From positions 25,774,376 to 25,838,375 of the forward strand of contig NC_092567.1 of assembly GCF_037975245.1 (NCBI RefSeq): 64,000 bases of DNA, written 5' to 3'. Positions 25,761-46,832 of this stretch are shown here, piece after piece. The notes under the pieces are model-generated. The model was not told the origin of the DNA, searched no databases, and was given only the letters and a program-made list of their open reading frames with translations. The number at the start of each line of letters is the position of its first letter. Within the stretch, counting starts at the first letter, position 1. A program made the position numbers and the translations under genes. This DNA comes from Apostichopus japonicus. Taxonomy: Eukaryota; Echinodermata; Holothuroidea; Aspidochirotida; Stichopodidae.

Positions 25761-28427
25761 CTCTATACAAAACACTTTATGCACTTAAGTGTTGTCGTGT
25801 TGTCTTTTTTCTTCCCCCAATCATGTTAAAATTATTAACATTACTGATATGCATTTATGACATTAAAATATAAAAAAGACTGAAATCCAAAGTCAACATC
25901 TATTAAAGTTATCATCAATACTTATCATTGTTTAATGAAATACACGTCCTCATGTTCTTGTTGTATATTTAAATTTCCTATATAGTCTGTCATCCGCTTA
26001 AACTAAAAGAGGAGAAAGTTCTCGTTGTTGAGAGCGCATAATCGACAAGGGAAGAGAGAGAGATTCGTTCGTCTCATTAACGTAGAATATAGCTGGCCAA
26101 AAATAACTGAATAGCAAAACCTGAAAATGCATGTTTGACAATAAATTCAATGAATTTTGTTTTTAGCTTATGCCCTTTTGGTTTGATAGTGTAAAAGTGT
26201 TGCTATAACATCAGCAACTAGAACTGCTAGTTTTGACGGCGTCAACAATTGAGCTTAACAAAGTTTTCCATTTTGGGATTTCTTGAGCACTAAGCGATTC
26301 AAAACTTTGGTCAACATTGCTTACCAAACAAAGGTCCAAGAAAAGATTTAGCTTGACAGAATTTTCGTTTTTTCATTCCTTAATAACCAGATCAAAAGTC
26401 CAACCTGTATGTGCAAGTTATCGACATAGTTAACTGATGTAGTAAAATGTCTCCAATACTCTTTAATGAAAGCTTTTTCGATGTAGTGAGTTCTTCTGTT
26501 CCTTCCTAATTGTTCATGTTTTGTGCTCAGATATTGAAACACTTACTTAGGTTGCGACAACAATTGTTTCTACGCGGTTTGTCGGGAAATTAACCTTACT
26601 TGTAACATTTCTCCTTTAACTTAACTTTTGTGATCTCCTCTATGTCGTTGAGTAACTAAAAGGTGACATTAGGAACAAAATCCATCTTAACATATTGTAG
26701 AGTGTTGTAAAACACTGCTATCCAGATTATATTTCATTATACCATGTTTAATTTTTGAGGAATGGCTTATTTAACATTTGGAGTTCACCAATTGAAGTGG
26801 CTGGGCTACTTGGTTTAACATACAGAAAATTAGATCAGTTGCTAAGATGCAACACAAAACCCCATAGCAAAAAAACATTAGATTGTTTACGTCTTGAGGT
26901 AACCCTCATATTAAAATATCAAAATGTTAACCAAAAGCATTAAGCTTTTCTATTAAATTTTGATATTTCTGCACATATGTGGGTTGTCGAGGTTTTTACC
27001 TTACATATAAATGTCTGGAATACCCCTTTAATGGAGCGGTCTATGCTGACGTCATCAAATTCTATTAAGAATTTGAAAGGCGCGATGTAAGAGTGACGTT
27101 AACTATAAAGACAAGCAAAAACATGTAAGACAACTGTCTGTCCATAAAAAAACATTGTGTGTAGACAGTTTGAAATTATCGTCACATGTATTGCTCAGTC
27201 TCTTGGCGTTGAGCTGCCAATAAATTTATCAACTGATGCAGGCAACTGACATTTTCTACCAATAAAAATGTCACCAATTTTCATGGATATCCTTTTTTTT
27301 TTATAGGTTCTTGACGAGACTTTGACGTTCAGAGGTGATATTAGCCCTGTATAAGAGTTGCTCTAAAATTGTAACTTGTACATTTTTTATTACAAATCTT
27401 ATTCGCAAAAAAATACATCAATAATGAAAGAAATATGTAGATGAACTTAACAACATCCTTGACAAGCAACGAAGGGGACATTCATAATTCATACGTTTCG
27501 TTTTTACTTTAACCTTTGTTTTAATCTAGTGTTATTATGAATAATCATTGGAATACCATGTGTCCAACAAAATTGCGTCAATCGCGGATAAAATATGCAT
27601 AAATTATGCATAAAACGTAAAAGTGACGGGACACAAATATTTCTGACTGTTTTGGCATGGGTCACGCCGTTCCGTCATTAAAATTGGAAAATTGTCTTAT
27701 TAATCATATAGACCCAGTCGCGGGGGACTCAGCCAAAATATGAGAGGTCAAAGAACCCGTGGGGTTGGAGAGAAGGCTGGTCCTATAATTTTATTATTCT
27801 ATGTCCAATTTTCTACTTTCTTAAACTCTATCATTATTTCATCGAAATAATGATTTGCCTCAAAATTTCGGAAATAAGATGTAGCATATAGAGCAAATGG
27901 AATTAAATTTAATAATAATGGAATGCCTGAACAACGGCCCCTGTTGGCCCCTCCTGTTCCTAACCCTGTGAGTCTTCATAGGTGGGGGACCATACAACTA
28001 TTTGTGGGTATTATCTGGTTTAGTCACAGCGTCAATCTAACGCAAAATTATAGCGTCAAAGAAGAGCTCTTCAGATCGTCTGATGTTTTTCTTTATATCT
28101 ACTTCTATGCTCTTTTGAAGCAGTTTGTTCTGTTATATGGCAGGTTTAATGACAGGCCGGGTGAACACGACTGTTAACTGCCTATTCTTGGAAAGCTTAA
28201 CGTCATATTTTGATTTTTTAGTTTATACATCATACAAGTAGCTGCCACACAGTAATCGATATGATATTACATATTATCTATGATATGTTAAATCAAACAG
28301 AAACCTCTGTGTATTATATATGCAGACATCCAATCAGGCAGCAAGTCTTGTTGCGAACCATCTGTTCGTTTTCAGAGTGCAATTGTAAATACTGCGCATG
28401 CATGAATATAACTTATATGTATAAATA
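25760..28427. other. AT-rich intergenic DNA
   Basis: No gene recognised. 26690-26825 matches the dispersed repeat at 5508-5645. An 84-codon open frame at 27923-28177 shows no motif. Confidence 0.4.
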
Positions 28428-28430
28428 CAT

Positions 28431-28487
<57 letters not shown>
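28428..28487. repeat. TA microsatellite
   Basis: TA dinucleotide run with a few AAATA interruptions. Confidence 0.9.
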
Positions 28488-28490
<3 letters not shown>

Positions 28491-28914
28491 GATGAATGTG
28501 TAGCAACTTTTATGACAGATTATATTAAGTTATCTTTATTAATATCTTATGTTTATTAATATAAAGACATTGATTGAGACTGATCACATACACAGACAAA
28601 CACAAAAGCCTGTCGATGAATATTGTTTCCATCTGGTTGTGTTTATTACATTAAAAGCATTACATTACCATATGTATGGCAAGTGGCATTACACAGTTAA
28701 TCATAACGGTCAGTTGAATTCTCAATATTTTTTTTCAATGTTAAAGGGATATTAAGGTAGCAGAAAATGTGATGTCCTTATATAGAAGAGAAAGTTTGTC
28801 CGAATGTAAACTATTTTCTAAAGATAATACATTCCTTACTCGAGTAAACGGATCATAAGTTATAATAGTCGGTGTTGTCAGCGTGCAGGCAGATGGGCTT
28901 CAAAGGTTTTACTT

Positions 28915-29430
28915 TTCTATTATAATTTGTTGTTGAATTAGATGTTGAATATTCAAAGAGTTTGTTGAGGTTGGATGTTGAATATTCAAAGGGTTTACTT
29001 TTCTATTATAATGTATTGTTGATTTGGAGTTAAATATTCAAATGGTTACTTTTCTATTATATTGTGTTGTTGAATTGGTTGTTGAATATTCAAAGGGTTT
29101 ACTTTTCTATTATAATGTGTTGTTGATTTGGAGTTGAATATTCAAATGGTTTACTTTTCTATTATAATGTGTTGTTCAATTGGATGTTGAATATTCGTTT
29201 TCCTTGCATTTATAATTTGTTATTGAATATTCGTTTTCACTTCATTTATAATTTGTTGTTGGATATTCGTTTTTCTTTCATTTATAATTTGTTGTTTAAC
29301 CTTCGCATTTATAATTTGTCATTGAATTTTAATTTCCCTGCATTTATAATTTTTGAATATTTATTTTCCCTGCATTTATAATTTGTTATTGAATATTCGT
29401 TTTCCCCGCATTTGTAATTTGTAAAAAAAT
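28915..29430. repeat. Degenerate tandem repeat with TTGAATATTC
   Basis: Units of about 50-70 bp containing TTACTTTTCTATTATAATGT and GTTGAATATTCAAA pass into shorter units with TTTATAATTTGTTATTGAAT. It is clearly periodic but diverged, with no coding content. Confidence 0.7.
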
Positions 29431-29663
29431 AAAAAATGATATTTCTTTTTGTTCGGTGAGGAGAACAAAGTAATTATGCTTTTGCTATGATTAGAATATT
29501 TACTTTCCCCCAAACATTATCTTTGTAGTAACACACCGCAGTATGTCCTCACAAGGTCACTTATTAAATCATAAATGTGTACTTTCTACTTACAGAAAAT
29601 GGAAAAAGAATATTTTATGGCCAAAAAGGACACTTTTTATTTATGAAAATATGCAATGGGTAT

Positions 29664-30037
29664 CAGGGATGTGCCCACGCTGGGCGGCACTGGGCGGCCC
29701 CGCCCAGCACTAAAAATTACCGCCCAGCACTGTCTTAAAAATCTTGAATCCCGCCCAGCACTATTATCATCTAAAATCCCGACATTCGTAACATTACAGT
29801 ATGTTCAACATAAATTGGGCCACATGTATCCTTGTTTCCCCCAATTGTCAAATTCATGTAAATACAGGTGCGGAGATATGGAGTAGGTGTGGTTTTAATC
29901 TGCAGCATGCAGTATCACACTACACTAGCTCTGTATATAACTTCAAAATCGAAAAATTATCACACCTCCCCTTAGACCCCTCCCCCAGGATGGCGATCAG
30001 TATACCCGGCACTCAGGAAATCCTGGGCACATCCCTG
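29664..30037. mobile_element. MITE with CAGGGATGTGCCCA ends
   Basis: A 374-bp element starting CAGGGATGTGCCCA and ending TGGGCACATCCCTG, a perfect terminal inverted repeat. It is flanked by a 6-bp direct repeat GGGTAT (29658-29663 and 30038-30043). The left end has CCGCCCAGCACT repeats. The right part (CCCCTTAGACCCCTCCCCCA) resembles the hAT-type MITE at 4334-4702, so the families share sequence. The 6-bp flank is shorter than the 8 bp expected for hAT. Confidence 0.75.
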
Positions 30038-30043
30038 GGGTAT

Positions 30044-31108
30044 GTTCCCCTTGCGTTTCGGCTCCGCCACGCCACTCCATGCCACGCCACGCCACGCTTA
30101 AGTTCCTTATTGGTGATTCTTGAAGCCACATCACAGCCCTGATCCTTTTACATGCATAATAATTATCACTCCCTAACTAAAGCTCTCAAATTCAAAGTCA
30201 TTGTACTCTGTTCCAATTCTTTACACTTTTAATAATCGAGATCATCTTAAGACCTCGTTGTACATTAGGTCTTTGTCATGATTGCGTTTTATAACTTCTA
30301 TGTTAAATATTGTCCAGCTGATGCATTGAATCATTATCGATTCGGAAAAAGAAAATGATTCAAGTGTTTGCCACTAAACATTATCCATTAAGGTACCTTG
30401 ATGTTAGTTTGTAGACTATTTCATGATAAGTGATGACGTCATAGGAAGATAGAGTCCTTCTAAATTTCAGAAATGAATCGAATGTATGCAATTAGAACGA
30501 CATGTATGAGTTGAAAGGGGAGACATATGAACTCTCAGATGAAATGCGTGCACTAAGTTAACAACGTACAATGTTGACAATGTTATACTATACAATATAT
30601 TGTAATTGCTTTCGCTGCATATGAAATAGTACCGAGTGTAATTAAAGTAAAGGATAAATTAAAGCAACCTTATATAAATTTGCAGTCATATACACGGTTG
30701 GGGCAATTTTTCCAGTGCTAATACCACTCTATACTGTCTTCTCATATCATGCTTTAAAGCACTCGTATTGACAGTATGAGAAGCTCCTCTAATCTTTCTC
30801 TGATATAAATAATGATATTGATACTGTTTGTACTGTCAGTGATTCGAAGTGTGACATCAATACAGTACAGAAAAAAGCTGTTTTATTGTATTTACCATGA
30901 TTATGAGTATTAATTAACTGGTTAATATTTAATAGTGTGGCGTATTCGAAATGAGATCTTTTGATTTATTTCGTATAGTCAGATGTACAATATACCACAG
31001 ACGTATATTGAGTACTTACTATTAATCATATTTTAGCATAGTTGCCCATACTTGTACTCGTCATCAGATATAAGTACACTTACACTTATACTCGGGCAAT
31101 TTGTGATA
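30044..31108. other. Non-coding stretch
   Basis: A short CCACG run near 30068-30098; otherwise nothing recognised. Confidence 0.4.
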
Positions 31109-31116
31109 TAAATAGT

Positions 31117-31508
31117 CATAGGCCTTGGGGCCTACTTTGATTTGGGGGGGGGGGGGGAGGCTGTAACGATTTGCCCAAAAAATATAACCAAAATTTTGCG
31201 CCCGCTCCGCACGCATAAATCATCATCTTAATGTTCATATCATATAGACATTCATCGGTTATAACATCACATGCGAATAACATACAATTATTTGCCGTGT
31301 TATTACCCTTCCATATTGGTTATAATTATTGAGGAAGTCGTTAAAATAATAATGATCATAATAATATCAGTTTAACGATTGAAAAACACATTGCAAATTA
31401 CTTTTCTTTCAGTAGGTGCCCGAAAAATTCTCAGCGTATTGCCCGAATTTTCACAAATATTTTTGGTTGGGGGCTGCAGCCCCCAGCCCCCCGCCTCCTA
31501 CGCCTATG
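31117..31508. mobile_element. hAT-type MITE, second family (copy 2)
   Basis: A 392-bp element with a perfect 8-bp target duplication, TAAATAGT (31109-31116 and 31509-31516). The ends are CATAGGCCTTGG and, reversed, CATAGGCGTAGGAGGCGG. It shares GTAACGATTTGCCCAAAAAA and GTGCCCGAAA...TATTGCCCGA blocks with 6429-6872 and 57507-57953. Confidence 0.85.
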
Positions 31509-31516
31509 TAAATAGT

Positions 31517-32067
31517 ACAATATTAGGTACTCATATACTCTCGCACAAAGACTTGTTTTTTGCACTCGCATTGGTATACCAAGAGGAATTTATACTTGTA
31601 CTCGAAACCCATGATGTTGCACTCTTATACCGCAATAATTACATATATCATATTATTGTACCCATTCATGCAAAAAGGTAAAGCGAAATTTTTTACTTAA
31701 TTACAATTAACTATTAACTAAATTACAAAAACTAACAATGCTTTGAATATTCTAACATAAATAGATGAAATGTACAGTAATTTTAACATGCAATAATCGA
31801 AACTTCAAAAGCAAAAATATTTATTAACACAAAATTCAATGACAAATTAAATAAATGCGAAAAGGAAAATAAAAAGCATCTTTAGATTCGTTTGACCGAT
31901 CCTCCTAAACCTCATATTCTGATAGATTAATTAATAACAAAACAATGTAAATATTTCATTGTTATCTCATTCATTGTCTTCTTTTATTCATTAATATTAA
32001 AACCATAGTATGGAGATGATACAACGCTTCTAGTTAACTTTTTTATTCTTTTCTTTTGTTGTTATAG
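31517..32067. other. Non-coding stretch before the nucleotidase
   Basis: AT-rich. It ends in a good splice acceptor (TTTTCTTTTGTTGTTATAG, 32067), so at least one untranslated exon lies further upstream; I could not locate it. Confidence 0.5.
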
Positions 32068-32068
32068 C

Positions 32069-40300
<8,232 letters not shown>

Positions 40301-40302
<2 letters not shown>

Positions 40303-40306
40303 TAAA
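40301..40306 (+). terminator. Polyadenylation signal overlapping the nucleotidase stop
   Basis: AATAAA begins within the TAA stop at 40300-40302 of the GPI-tail form, so this end could be polyadenylated just downstream and exclude the later exon. Confidence 0.5.
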
Positions 40307-40452
40307 TGTGTGTGATTGTTAGTTATATGTTTCTTACTGTATGTTTGTATATCAACATGTTGACTTTTATTTCCGATGTTGTTTTTATATCCAACTTTTA
40401 AAAAAAAAGATGTTTCAAAGTTTTGACCATTTTATCTTTTGTTTTATATTAG

Positions 40453-40562
40453 CCATTGATAACTTACTGAAGGAAATCCGTTCACGACTCGGTCTACCAT
40501 TTCAAATACCCCACCCCCAATGTGACATCAACAAGTATGGGACAAACGTGAACTGCGCATGA
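40453..40562 (+). other. NT5E: Alternative terminal exon of the nucleotidase
   Basis: An acceptor (TTTGTTTTATATTAG) is followed by 110 bp that continue the frame if exon 8 is cut at an internal donor, G|GTATCA, at 40255. Both sites are phase 1. The new tail reads AIDNLLKEIRSRLGLPFQIP and ends in NVNCA then TGA. It removes most of the hydrophobic segment, so it would give a non-anchored or differently processed enzyme. An AATAAA lies at 40600-40605, shortly after the stop. Confidence 0.5.
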
Positions 40563-40599
40563 CCGAAGCTAGGACTCCGTATGTGGTATAACGTGTTTT

Positions 40600-40605
40600 A
40601 ATAAA
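40600..40605 (+). terminator. Polyadenylation signal after the alternative exon
   Basis: AATAAA 37 bp after the TGA of the alternative terminal exon. Confidence 0.5.
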
Positions 40606-40728
40606 GGGTACATTTTTTTCTTTTTCTTCTTCTTACCGGAAGTATCGGAAGTTGTTAAACAGAATGCTCTGAGGATACAGACTTGAGGTATTCTGTGGTT
40701 TTCACCCAAAAATTAACGTCACATATCC

Positions 40729-40842
40729 CATAGACTGCCACTCGAAGTTTGCACCCCTTCAACCCCCCCCCCTCCCCTCCCATACCCCATCGACTGCCAC
40801 TCGAAGTTTGCACCCCTTCAACCCCCGCCCCCCTCCAATGTA
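40729..40842. repeat. Short tandem duplication, two copies
   Basis: GACTGCCACTCGAAGTTTGC followed by CCCTTCAACCCCC occurs twice, about 60 bp apart. Confidence 0.85.
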
Positions 40843-40901
40843 GGCAGTTTGCTCAGTATGGAGGAATAAGGTCATGCTCAGTATCTGTGAACTGAGGTTG
40901 A

Positions 40902-41285
40902 GAGAGTATCATTTTTTTCTTCTTTGCGTTATGACATTAGGATGAAAATTGTGAATACTGAGTATGTGTTACACACCCTAGATAGTACTTCTTTCAGTGT
41001 AAGATGTCACGTAGCCCACGGTATTCATATAAAGGTACTTTCTAGTTTCTAGTGCTAAAAGCACACAAAGATATTTTCAAAAACATAACACACTTTTCAA
41101 CATTTCTTTGAAAGTTTGGGAATATGTTTGCTTTTATTCATAAGTTTGTGACAATATTTTGTTCACAAGTTTCCATGACGACGTAACCTAAGTAGAACAA
41201 AGCAAAAAAAAGCAACAAAAGAAAACTTGAATTATGGTTATGCCTAATCATCCAATCAACTCAACTTGTGGCTGCGTTTAACAGT
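40902..41285. repeat. Dispersed repeat, copy 1
   Basis: Aligns with 49316-49690 over about 380 bp (TTGCGTTATGACAT-AGGATGAAA near the start, AATTATGGTTATGCCTAAT near the end). No clear termini or coding content. Confidence 0.75.
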
Positions 41286-41941
41286 TTCAAAATCTAATCC
41301 CGATATTTTACGTTGTGCTGTCATAAAAAATTCCGAAGATCTCTATTTGCATATTTATAGCAAATTTGACGGCAATAGGTGTTATTTATTATTATTTTTG
41401 TTGTTGTTATATTCATTATTTACATCCAGTTTAACTAAAGATGAATCGTTTGCTAAAGTTATTGTCAGTTGTTATAGCCATGTACTGAACGTTGACAATG
41501 GACCTAATTTAATGTAAGGGTTCAGAATGATGACGATGCATTACAGCCAAAGAGCTAACATGCGTTGGCACACCATGTAAACCCGGAATCACATGCATGA
41601 CGTCACATATAATGCTATAGCCTCACACTAGATACCGTTTACAATCCGTGAAGTATACTACTAGCGCCGATAGAGATGGGGGTATTACCTGCAGAATAAC
41701 TATATATGAATTCAGCCAACTGCTACTTCAACTTCATTCTGTATAATCATTTCTAATGTCATGGGTACTAGTGAATATCATCTCTGCACTATCACTAAAC
41801 TTTACAAACGTGTGCATTGACGATATATACTACTAGCCTATACTGATCGGTAGTTTGGTACGTATACCTGGTAATGGTATAGTAGTAGGCTAGACATACA
41901 ACATGTAATTTTTTGACACTGCTGCGCTTTGAGGCATTGAG

Positions 41942-42285
41942 GACTCGCCCGAAACCGCGTGCAGCCATCTCAAAAAGTTAACTTTCTATTGCTTTGCAAG
42001 TGACGTTTTGTTCGTGTCGCTACAAAATGCAGACAAGAATGAAACGTGATACCTTGTAATCTTTAGCTGGACCTGAGATGTCCATCGCTGTATCGTTTAT
42101 ACACTGTGCTGTGGGTGTTGACCGCAGCTGTATGTACTGAGTGTACACTAGTACATTACCGACGGTAGCAAGCTGTGTGTGTATTTTCTAGGATCGATGG
42201 TAGTGTCTAACACTTCTATTACACCTCTTTCGAAACTAGGTCAGATTACCGGCATTAGACGTTTTTGCGCGAGTCTTCACACCCT
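41942..42285. mobile_element. TTAA-type MITE, copy 2
   Basis: A 344-bp copy of 36993-37351. It starts AGGCATTGAGGACTCGCCC and ends GCGAGTCTTCACACCCT, followed by TTAA (42286-42289). The left flank is TTTG, a changed TTAA. Confidence 0.75.
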
Positions 42286-43189
42286 TTAACGTATACCGGA
42301 CCAAACATTCGTGATGTCACGCTGTAGATGTGACGTCATACATTGGATTACGGGCTTATATGGTGTGCCCGCTCTAAGTTATAAATGGGAAACATTATGT
42401 TCCGAAGTGCATGTTTTGATACACATATACGATATACGGTATTATTGTATAGTTTATACTTATACTCGCAATATATTCTTTAAATGGAAATCTTATTTAT
42501 CCCAGTGTGGTCTCTTTTCCGGTGGAATGACAAGACAGTTACCTGAACAGCTGCATGTTGACAAAGTCGAATGTCATGTTCAGCAGTGGGCTCCAGAACG
42601 GTGATATGTCATCACCCCCTCACCCCCCCCCCCCTAATATATCTGGTGTTCCCGTGGCAGGTCTTGAAAGTGACGAGTATAGTGTGTGTCATTTAATTGT
42701 GGTGAGACACCATAAAGGTATCACACCACAATTAGAGTATTATACATCCGCCCGAAAGGTTAGCCATTGTCGGGGACAAAAGAGCTAAAACGACCTAATG
42801 TAATACTTGTTTATGCATATTATACGTTACCATCATTGCTTTTTTCTGCTTTTACATGAAAGAGCATAATATAAAGTACAGATAGTGTGAAAATAGGGAG
42901 GATTGAAGGTGATATAAACCATATTAGAAAATCTTTGGTTAATAAGTACTCCGAGCCAGCAAATGGTAGGGTTGGGGTTCAGTATGCTAAACTTGCTCCT
43001 CTTCTAGTTCAAAATCTAAACTTTCATGATATTAAAATTTCCAAGTGCCATGATAGGCCAAGATCTCACCTATCGTGTGGTGGGTAGGATATTCCAGTTG
43101 AAAACTTCTATCTATGCTTTAGCAGGTCTTGAAAGTGACGAGTTTAGTGTGTAAGCCAATGGAACAGATAATTGTGGTGCGACACCTAA

Positions 43190-43446
43190 ACACATCGCGT
43201 GACCTCTCGATGAACCCGGATAACATATAGCAGACCACTGTGTCGTTGGCTTTCGCATGAATATCGTGCAGACTTCTTGTATAAATAAACTCGGTGTAAA
43301 GATCAGACAATACACCACTTCTAATATGCATGCATGACTGTCATCACGTGTTGGGATCAGATACACGAACCTTTATTTGAGAAGTCAACCAGACAGAGAA
43401 TTTACCATTAAACGACGATCGAGTCGCGTTTTCTATATTGTTTTGC
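43190..43446 (+). other. Putative untranslated first exon of LRAT gene 1
   Basis: Conserved with 54175-54411 in copy B, both ending at a GTAAGT donor (43447). The aligned ATG opens only a few codons here before TAG, so this exon is probably non-coding. Its 5' end is a guess. Confidence 0.4.
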
Positions 43447-43691
43447 GGTAAGTAATCATCCATCATTACAGCAATACATTATTTGAGTGTGTGTATGTAT
43501 ACGGGGGAGGGGTGGGTGCAGGTTGGGAGGGGTGAGATTGGGGAGAAGTTTTACTGAAAAGGAGTGAAGGAAGCCTGGGGCGAATCGGGTTGCAGGTACT
43601 CAGTATAACGACCTACAGTAACATATTGGGATGGCATATTCAGCTTGTGTGGATTTAGGCTACTGTAGACTACAAGGCCTGGCGAGAGTGT

Positions 43692-43932
43692 ACTTTGTAA
43701 TGTATTTTAGATCCTCCTGCAAGCAGGAACTCGCGAAGAAACCTCATTGGCTTATCAAAGCCGCAAGCTGACCGAAGTCAGTCTCTTACATTCATATTTA
43801 ACGTCCATGATTATGAATTGTCAATTGTCAACAACTCTGTAACTGGACGACATACATTAATCTTGGAGTGACTCGAACCGGGGGCCTTATGATTGGAAGG
43901 CACCGGCGTTAACCACCGAGCTAACACTCCAC
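43692..43932 (-). mobile_element. tRNA-derived SINE (family 2, copy 1)
   Basis: On the minus strand the head reads GTGGAGTGTTAGCTCGGTGG (A box), then the B box GGTTCGAGTCA. The body contains TGACTTCGGTCAGCTTGCGG, and the tail has CCTGCTTGCAGGAGGATCTA. GAGTGT flanks both sides (43686-43691 and 43933-43938). The matching position in copy B (near 54640) lacks the insertion. Confidence 0.85.
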
Positions 43933-44718
43933 GAGTGTGACGAGGGTCACGGAGTACATCCCTGCACTAGAGTTATGATAGTCGATGTATAGCTAATAGC
44001 CTACATAGACATCATCACACTTGTAAGAGATATTTTTAACATGCTATTGAAACCCCAACACCAATAATTATACACTGAGCCCCCCCCCCCACCCTGCTCC
44101 TTCCCAACACACCCCTTAATCGCCTTACGTCTCTGTGGCGTCACACAGGACTCTCCATTACTCTGGATACTGGTTGTTAATGTAAGAATCTCCATGCATG
44201 GCGCACCGTGAGAACTAATGGTTTCACATATTACTTTATCAGCTACCGTGGTTCGATACTTGCCAGCAGTTTGGTTTTACATGTAATAACAATTACACTT
44301 TAACCATGCAAGCAACACTGAAGTCCACGCTTACAAACCTGGTGGGTTATGTAATCATTACTGTTACTACGGAACATTCATCTGTGCCCCAATGTCAAGA
44401 GAAAACGTCAGAAATATCAAGACAGGTAAAATACGAGCATGTCATAAATAAATATGAGCATGTTAATATGATAAGTTCAGTGTTCTAATGTTCAATGAGA
44501 AGTCATATAAACATGTTATTACTCAAAATCAGCATGTGAAGAATAAAGTGGATATCTTTGCAATAGGTTGAGAGACATTTGAGTCATTAGTTTTAAGCCC
44601 TATAGACGTTAGTGGGCGGTGTTATTCGTTACACAATTTCAGAACTTATATCAACATGTGATCAGCGTGTTACAAATCATGAGCATGTCACTGTTGACAT
44701 TGATATGTTAATTACATA

Positions 44719-44934
44719 TGGTCCCGACAAATGACATGAGGTCCCGAGTTCGAGTAACCCCAAGATTAATGTACGTCGTCCACTTACAAGGTTGTTGACA
44801 ATTGACAATTCATAATCATGGACGTTTAAATATGAATCTAAGAAACTGACTTCAGTCAGCTTGCGGCTTTAATAAGCCAATGGTGGCTTCTTCGTGAGTT
44901 CCTGCTTGTAGGAGGATCTAAAATACATACATAC
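44719..44934 (+). mobile_element. tRNA-derived SINE (family 2, copy 2)
   Basis: Same body and tail as the copy at 43692-43932, here on the plus strand, with a rearranged head and B box GAGTTCGAGTAAC. The perfect 8-bp target duplication AATTACAT flanks it (44711-44718 and 44935-44942). The tail ends in an ATAC run. Copy B has the empty site near 55000. Confidence 0.85.
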
Positions 44935-45250
44935 AATTACATCAAAATACCATTTATGTCAGAAAACAATATCAGCATTTTAGACCTTGTTGATATCAGC
45001 GTGTCAGACAACTTTCTACGTGCTACTCGAACATTATACTGTAACATGCTGATATTTGTCCTGCTTAATTAATAAACTGCTATTTTCTCGTGACATTGTG
45101 AAACATATGGTGCTCCGTACGTAACCACAGTTTCTAGACTAAAAATAGGAACAAATAGGCCTATAAATGCCCACCACTGAACTACATGTATGTGGTTGTA
45201 GACCAAACTATACACTTGCAAATAGAAACCGCCCCAAGTAGGAACACAAC

Positions 45251-46330
45251 AAAGGATCTGTCGCAAACATGACCTGGGTAAATAGCTGTGTCATTCCTCA
45301 GATCGTGTAAATAAAGTAAAGGCTGCTTAGCCTAACGCTGGTTTCGAGTTGCTGTGACTTGCTGTATAATCGACACAGACTTGTCAACTCTTCACTATGC
45401 TATTGACACTGAGTCTCAACTATAGACTGTTGGTAGCAATACAAAGCCTGTTTATAGCTTAGCCTCCTGTTAGCAGTGTTAATCTAAGATCATGGAAAGT
45501 CAATTTGTAAAATACATGGTTGTGTGGGCCTACCTTGGACGAACAGAACAGTGTAACCGCTTTAATTCAAGGATTTTTTATCCAAAAGTCAAGAAAAATT
45601 TCATCTTAAATTCCCAATGCATTGAACTCTATTCTAAACATAGAAAAGGTTGGGGGCTTGTTGTAAGTTTCAAATGTCATTTCCTCTCAACCTGTTAATC
45701 AGATATATTTGGTAAAGTGTTGTTTCTGGTTATGTATCATTTATATCCACAAAGTTGTTTGCACCTACACATGGTTCAAACGTTAATTTAGGAAGTATTG
45801 TGTTTACAAGGTTTTACAGATACTGTGGCCTATGTTGACATCAAATAAACTTTCTTTCACAGAACAACTGGATTCTTCATTTTTAATACTGCCTCAAATG
45901 AATCCACAAACCAAGCAAGAGTTCCACCTAAATTGAAGTCTAAAACAAGAGCGATGATTTTTTTTAAATTTATTACACTAAATCCAAATATTCTAAACAA
46001 AGTCCATCAAATTGCCTTTGATCTCTTTTTTTGGGGTTTTGTACTCACTAAGATGGATCCATATATGGAGTGCGGAGTTTATCCAACTTTTATTCATGTT
46101 TCCATATATTTTTGATATTTAATGATTGATATTTGTAATGCATTTATTTACATTTATATCTCAGTTGTGGGAGTAATAACAGACTGTTAAAAAGCGATGG
46201 CAACGAACTCGCTAGATGATGAACGACTACAGATAGAGCAGCATCACGTGAAGATAGGTTGCCATGGAAACATCCGAGAATACAAAGGTATCGAGTAACT
46301 AAAAATATACTGAATATCACGGGAAATGAA
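45251..46330. other. Non-coding stretch
   Basis: No gene recognised. A candidate RFX X-box lies at 46258. Confidence 0.4.
46258..46271. promoter_or_regulatory. Candidate RFX X-box
   Basis: GTTGCCATGGAAAC is one base from the palindromic RFX site GTTGCCATGGCAAC. It is about 1.2 kb before the start codon of LRAT gene 1. Confidence 0.3.
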
Positions 46331-46832
46331 CGCATGGCAGAACCATTGACCCCTGTGACTAGAACCATTGACCCCGGTGGCGAGAACCATTGACCCCTGT
46401 GGCTTCAACCATTGACTCTGGTGGCTAGAACCGTTGACCATGTTGGCTAGAACCATTGACCCTGGTGGCTAGAACCATTGACCCTGGTGGCTAGGACGAT
46501 TGACCCTGATGGCTAGAACCATTGACCCCGGTGGAGAGAACCATTGACCCTGTGGCTAGAACCATTGACCCCTGTGGCAAGATTTACCCATGTGGCGAAG
46601 ACCATTGACCCTGGTGGCTAGAACCATTGACCCTGTTGGCTAGAACCATTGACCCTTGTGGCTAGAACCATTGACCCTGATGGCTAGGATCATTGACCCC
46701 GTGGGGAGAACCATTGACCCCGGTGGTGAGAACCATTGACCCCGGTATCGAAAACCATTGACCCCGGTGGCGAGAACCATTGATCCTGGTGGCTAGAACC
46801 ATTGACCTCTGTAGCTAGAACCATTGACTCGT
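46331..46832. repeat. 21-22 bp minisatellite, GCTAGAACCATTGACCCTGG
   Basis: About 23 imperfect copies (AGAACCATTGACCCTGGTGGC) ending in a GTGGTTGT-rich stretch. Minus-strand open frames here are repeat by-products. Confidence 0.92.

Larger units (their letters stand above)
43120..45250. repeat. Segmental duplication, copy A (LRAT gene 1 upstream region)
   Basis: Collinear with 54160-55300, apart from two SINE insertions and local differences: exon-like segment (43185-43446 / 54175-54411), CTGAAAAGGA tract, CGCCTTACGTCTCTGTGGCG / CGCCTTAGGTCTCTGTGGCG, and GTCAGAAAACAATATCA... through GCCCACCACTGAACTACATG. The downstream LRAT genes extend the pairing, so the duplicated block is over 5 kb per copy. 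Confidence 0.85.

Noticed and set aside
27923..28177. 84-codon frame starting MPEQRPLLAPPVPNPV
   Set aside because: Isolated, without splice context or known domain; judged to be chance.
43850..43932. Functional tRNA gene on the minus strand
   Set aside because: It is the head of a SINE with a defined body, tail and flanking repeat, and an empty site exists in the paralogous block.
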